A DNA stretch of 54,512 nt from an uncultured Pseudomonadota bacterium. Lineage in GTDB: Bacteria > Myxococcota_A > UBA796 > SXON01. The position numbers and the translations under genes were made by a program. The notes beneath the pieces were generated by a model that saw nothing but the letters and a program-made list of their open reading frames with translations, had not been told where the DNA came from and made no database searches. Shown one piece after another: positions 51,680 through 54,512 of the stretch (position 1 is the first letter of the stretch; each line of letters opens with the position of its first letter). The stretch is taken from the NCBI GenBank assembly GCA_903875225.1, contig CAIQVJ010000015.1:1-54512 (forward strand). The letters are read 5' to 3'.

Positions 51680-54367
51680 TTGTTGTTGCGCGCGTTCATC
51701 GGGTTGCCGGCGCTCCTCGGGGCCGGGTGCGCGGCGTCCGCGGCCACGCCCGCGGAGTCACCTGCCGGGCCTGTCACCATCGAGACCCTGGAGCTCTGCT
51801 CGGTGGCGATCCCGCTGCAGAAGGACACGGATCTGTTCGTCGTCCCCGGCGGCGTGGCGCCACGCACCCCGTTCGTGCAACTCGCGGGCCTGACGACAGT
51901 GCGGTTCCCCCCCGGGTTGGATGGAGCGGTCACGTTCAGCCCCTCGGCCTCGCCCGACGGCCTGACGATCCCCACGAACGTCGAGCTCCGCATCCCGATC
52001 CCGCCGAACCCCACGCCCTGCTACGCGCTGCAGTTGCTCACCGCCGCGCAGGGGCCGATGGATGCGCGAGGCATCGCCGCGGAGGGCACCATCGTGTACT
52101 CCGACGGCTCGGAGCAGCCGATCCGGTGGATGGTGGGAGAGCAGGCCTGGCCCGCCATCGCAGGAGCGACGGGGCGTGGGGCCGCGCCCATCGATCTCGG
52201 GGTGAACAGTGCGGGGGACCACATCACGGGGTCGCTGCTGACCGTGCCGCTCGCCCCGCCGGACGGTCGTGCCACGCCGACGGCGTTGAAGCTCAAGGGG
52301 CGCGGCGGCCTGGACCTCGTGCTGCTCGCAGCCGGGCTCACGCTGCCGATCGAGCCGCCGCCCGGCACGCGCTACACGACGTCGAACCTCACGCCGTTCT
52401 CCTGGCCGGAGTGGTTCTCGACCTCCTACCTGCCCGCGCTGCCCGCCGAGCCGGGTCCGGTGGGTGTGGCGCCGGCTGGCAGCGAGTGGACCTCCGGTCA
52501 CCTCGTGTGGGCGAACGACAGCCCCGCCCGGTTCTGGGGCGTGAACCTGACGGCCGATGCCGCGCTCCCCACGCTGGCCGACGCGGAGCCCTTCGCCGCC
52601 CACCTCGCTGCCCTGGGCTTCAACCTCGTGCGGCTTCACAACATCGACGGCGACACCGGGCTCGCCAACCCCCGGCGGGGGCTGCCAGGGGAGCCGTTGA
52701 CGAATTCCGACGCGCTCCTCCGCCTCGACAAGTTCACCGCGGAGCTGGGCAAGGCCGGCATCTTCCAATACCTCGAGCTGCTCAACCAGCACGCGTTCCT
52801 CGCGCTCGAAGGCGTGAACAATCCGGCAGACGTGCCCGGCAGCAACAAGTTCGTCACCAGCTTCGAGGCCGATTGGGAGGCCGCGGAGAAGAACTGGGCG
52901 CGTGCGGTGTGGGGGCGGGTGAACCCCTACTCGGGAAAGACCTATGCGACCGACCCCCACGTGGCGATCATCGAGCTGGAGAACGAGAACAGCATCGTCG
53001 CAGCGTGGTCGGGGGGCCAGTTGGAGCGCCTCCCCCCTGCACACCAGGCCGCGTTGGACGGCCTCTGGACGGCGTGGTTGAGGAGCCGCTACGGGGATGA
53101 CGCCGCTCTGAACGCGGCCTGGGCAGGATCGCTGCACCCCGGCCTGCGACCGGCGGAGTCCCTGGACGCCGGCACGGTGCACCGCGAGCCCTCCCAGCGC
53201 TCGCGGACGGACCAGTGGCCGGTCCAGCGGGCCTCGGATCTGGTGCACTTCTATGGTGAGCTCGAGGCGCGGCACCAGGCGCATCTGGCGGACTTCGTGC
53301 GCAACGATCTCGGGTTCCGCGGGCCGATCGTGTGCAACACGGCGTTCGGGGTGCCGCAGGCCGATGCCCTGCTCGGTGCCTGCGACGTGATCGACGTGCA
53401 CATGTACTGGGATCCGAGCCCCGAGCCCAACGCATTTTTCGACAGTTCACTGCTTCGAACGCCGTGGGCGGGTCGGTTCCTCGAGCGGCTGGGATCGTGC
53501 CAGGATGGCAAACCCTGCACGATCTCCGAGGTGGGCCACAGCTTTCCCAACCGCCACGGGCAGGAGGCTCCGTTGTTGTGGGCGTCTCTCGCGTCCCGAC
53601 AGGGTATCGACGCCGTGATCTGGTCGGGATGGTCGCACGCGGATCGCACCGCGACAGGTCCGGCCGATCCGCAGGATCTGCAGGGGCGCTGGAGCACCCT
53701 GATCCAGATGCCCACGGCTGCGTGGCTCTACCGCTCCGGCTTGATCGAGCAGGGCGGGACGCAGTTCACGCGGTGGTGGACCCCGGCCGGCCTGATCCGT
53801 GACCTCGCCGAGCAGCCCGGGCTGTGGCTCTCGGAGCTGACGGACCCCTCGAGCTTGATGCGCCAGCGCGTGCGGAGCGCCTTTGGCAAGGATCCGCCGC
53901 CCGTGGCCCTCGATCGCAGGTCGTGGACGCGCGCCACGTGGTCGCCCGGAGCGGCGGGAGCGCCCTTGTTGATCGACACGAACCCGGGCTTCAGCCTCGG
54001 TCTCGAGGCCGTCGTGGGGGGCTCGGGCTCGTTCAGCCCCGAGTTCACCGTCGAGGTGCTCGACGGCGCGCCGGACCCCGCTGTCTCCCTGCTGCACCTG
54101 CCGGGCGGGAGCGCCCGGCTCGTCGTCGCTGGGCCCACGATACGCGCGGGCACGGTGTTTCGGGATGACGGTCTGGGAACGGCGGTGGCCGGCCAGGGGC
54201 CCGCTGGACTCGTGGCGGAACACGTCCGCATCACGCTGGAGTGGCCGGAGAAACCCCTCGTGATCCCGCTGCCGGGCACCACATCGGTGCCGAAGGTCAA
54301 GGGCGGAAAGAAGCTCGGGAGCTGGATCGTGGAGGTGGAGACCGCGGGGTGGTGGACGCTGAGGTAG
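51680..54367 (+). CDS. Large lipoprotein with glycoside-hydrolase clan-A-like barrel
   Basis: The 895-residue protein has a lipoprotein signal ending LLGAGC. A beta-rich N-terminal region of about 280 residues leads to a (beta/alpha)8 barrel: RFWGVNL, LVRLHNID, IIELENENSI with N435 and E436 as likely acid/base, DVIDVHMYWD, and TISEVGHS with E617 as likely nucleophile. Two C-terminal beta domains follow. This is the pattern of retaining glycosidases such as GH5, GH2 or GH39 relatives; I cannot assign a family or substrate. GGAGG lies 4-10 bases before three consecutive TTG codons (51680, 51683, 51686), so the start is among these. Confidence 0.77.
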   Translation: MLLRAFIGLPALLGAGCAASAATPAESPAGPVTIETLELCSVAIPLQKDTDLFVVPGGVAPRTPFVQLAGLTTVRFPPGLDGAVTFSPSASPDGLTIPTNVELRIPIPPNPTPCYALQLLTAAQGPMDARGIAAEGTIVYSDGSEQPIRWMVGEQAWPAIAGATGRGAAPIDLGVNSAGDHITGSLLTVPLAPPDGRATPTALKLKGRGGLDLVLLAAGLTLPIEPPPGTRYTTSNLTPFSWPEWFSTSYLPALPAEPGPVGVAPAGSEWTSGHLVWANDSPARFWGVNLTADAALPTLADAEPFAAHLAALGFNLVRLHNIDGDTGLANPRRGLPGEPLTNSDALLRLDKFTAELGKAGIFQYLELLNQHAFLALEGVNNPADVPGSNKFVTSFEADWEAAEKNWARAVWGRVNPYSGKTYATDPHVAIIELENENSIVAAWSGGQLERLPPAHQAALDGLWTAWLRSRYGDDAALNAAWAGSLHPGLRPAESLDAGTVHREPSQRSRTDQWPVQRASDLVHFYGELEARHQAHLADFVRNDLGFRGPIVCNTAFGVPQADALLGACDVIDVHMYWDPSPEPNAFFDSSLLRTPWAGRFLERLGSCQDGKPCTISEVGHSFPNRHGQEAPLLWASLASRQGIDAVIWSGWSHADRTATGPADPQDLQGRWSTLIQMPTAAWLYRSGLIEQGGTQFTRWWTPAGLIRDLAEQPGLWLSELTDPSSLMRQRVRSAFGKDPPPVALDRRSWTRATWSPGAAGAPLLIDTNPGFSLGLEAVVGGSGSFSPEFTVEVLDGAPDPAVSLLHLPGGSARLVVAGPTIRAGTVFRDDGLGTAVAGQGPAGLVAEHVRITLEWPEKPLVIPLPGTTSVPKVKGGKKLGSWIVEVETAGWWTLR

Positions 54368-54420
54368 GGGCGCCTAAACAGGATCGCTGCTCAACGTAGC
54401 GGTTCGAGGCCGTCGTTGTC

Positions 54421-54490
54421 CGAGATCGACTCTCGAGCGTCGAGTCTCGATCGGCGAATCTCGACTTTCGAGACTCGATAGTCGATCTCG
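54421..54490. repeat. Nested inverted repeat rich in TCGA
   Basis: Outer 11-base arms (CGAGATCGACT at 54421-54431 and AGTCGATCTCG at 54480-54490) enclose inner 11-base arms (TCGAGTCTCGA at 54440-54450 and TCGAGACTCGA at 54468-54478), all perfect. The loop is 17 bases and also contains a TCTCGA. It lies 54 bases after the stop of the large lipoprotein gene and may continue past the window edge. It could be a terminator-like structure, a structured RNA, or the end of a repeat element. Confidence 0.65.
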
Positions 54491-54512
54491 ACACTCGTAT
54501 CTGCGACTTCAC

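Noticed and set aside
54398..54412. GGTTCGAGGC resembling a tRNA T-loop
   Set aside because: No matching acceptor, D or anticodon arms lie in the right positions; it is just past a coding region and next to the TCGA-rich repeat.
54297..54512. Minus-strand open frame over the terminal inverted repeat
   Set aside because: It overlaps the end of the lipoprotein gene and its Ser/Arg/Thr-rich sequence follows from TCGA repeats, not from a protein domain.

Overview
The window is a gene-dense, very GC-rich bacterial chromosome segment. No stretch of more than about 250 bases lacks a gene, and I saw no tRNA, rRNA, CRISPR array, transposase or phage gene. A double-membrane cell is indicated by BamA, an OmpA-type protein, a TonB-dependent receptor and at least seven predicted lipoproteins. 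A Ser/Thr kinase, many uncharacterised lipoproteins and two-subunit glycyl-tRNA synthetase genes fit Myxococcota or a related deltaproteobacterial lineage. That placement is inferred from gene content, not measured.

Layout. 1-7.3 kb: a B12-type radical SAM protein, a small exported protein, a methyltransferase, a zinc-ribbon membrane protein and bamA, then a G-rich repeat tract. 7.3-13.1 kb: a Uma2-family protein, then a tight three-gene run (Ppx/GppA phosphatase, B12-radical SAM enzyme, ferritin-like DUF455 fused to ATP-grasp) meeting a MazG-like gene. 13.2-23.3 kb: a Fur-family regulator, a zinc-ribbon anchored protein, an N-formylglutamate amidohydrolase coupled to a large membrane protein, and several lipoprotein or membrane gene pairs. 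23.4-31.9 kb: glyQS, two secreted proteins, an NRAMP-like transporter with a soluble MgtE-N/CBS partner, and a P-loop protein. 32.0-37.3 kb: a GT-C-like membrane protein, argG with an alpha/beta hydrolase, and an Old Yellow Enzyme gene behind strong palindromes. 37.3-41.3 kb: the classic rho-rpmE-prfA-prmC block, with a divergent Rho. 41.4-54.4 kb: kelch-like lipoprotein, carbonic anhydrase, lipoprotein plus TonB receptor, DUF2079 and GT9-like proteins, Ser/Thr kinase, and a large glycoside-hydrolase-like lipoprotein. The window ends in a nested inverted repeat.

How genes work together. Ten neighbouring gene pairs share a four-base start/stop overlap (GTGA, ATGA or TTGA), so translational coupling is the usual operon signal here. 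The best candidates for an undescribed system are the coupled B12-radical SAM plus DUF455/ATP-grasp pair (9532-12773), the NRAMP-like transporter with a detached MgtE-type sensor (28247-30791), and the Rho protein with a canonical RNA-binding domain but altered motor loops (39750-40937).
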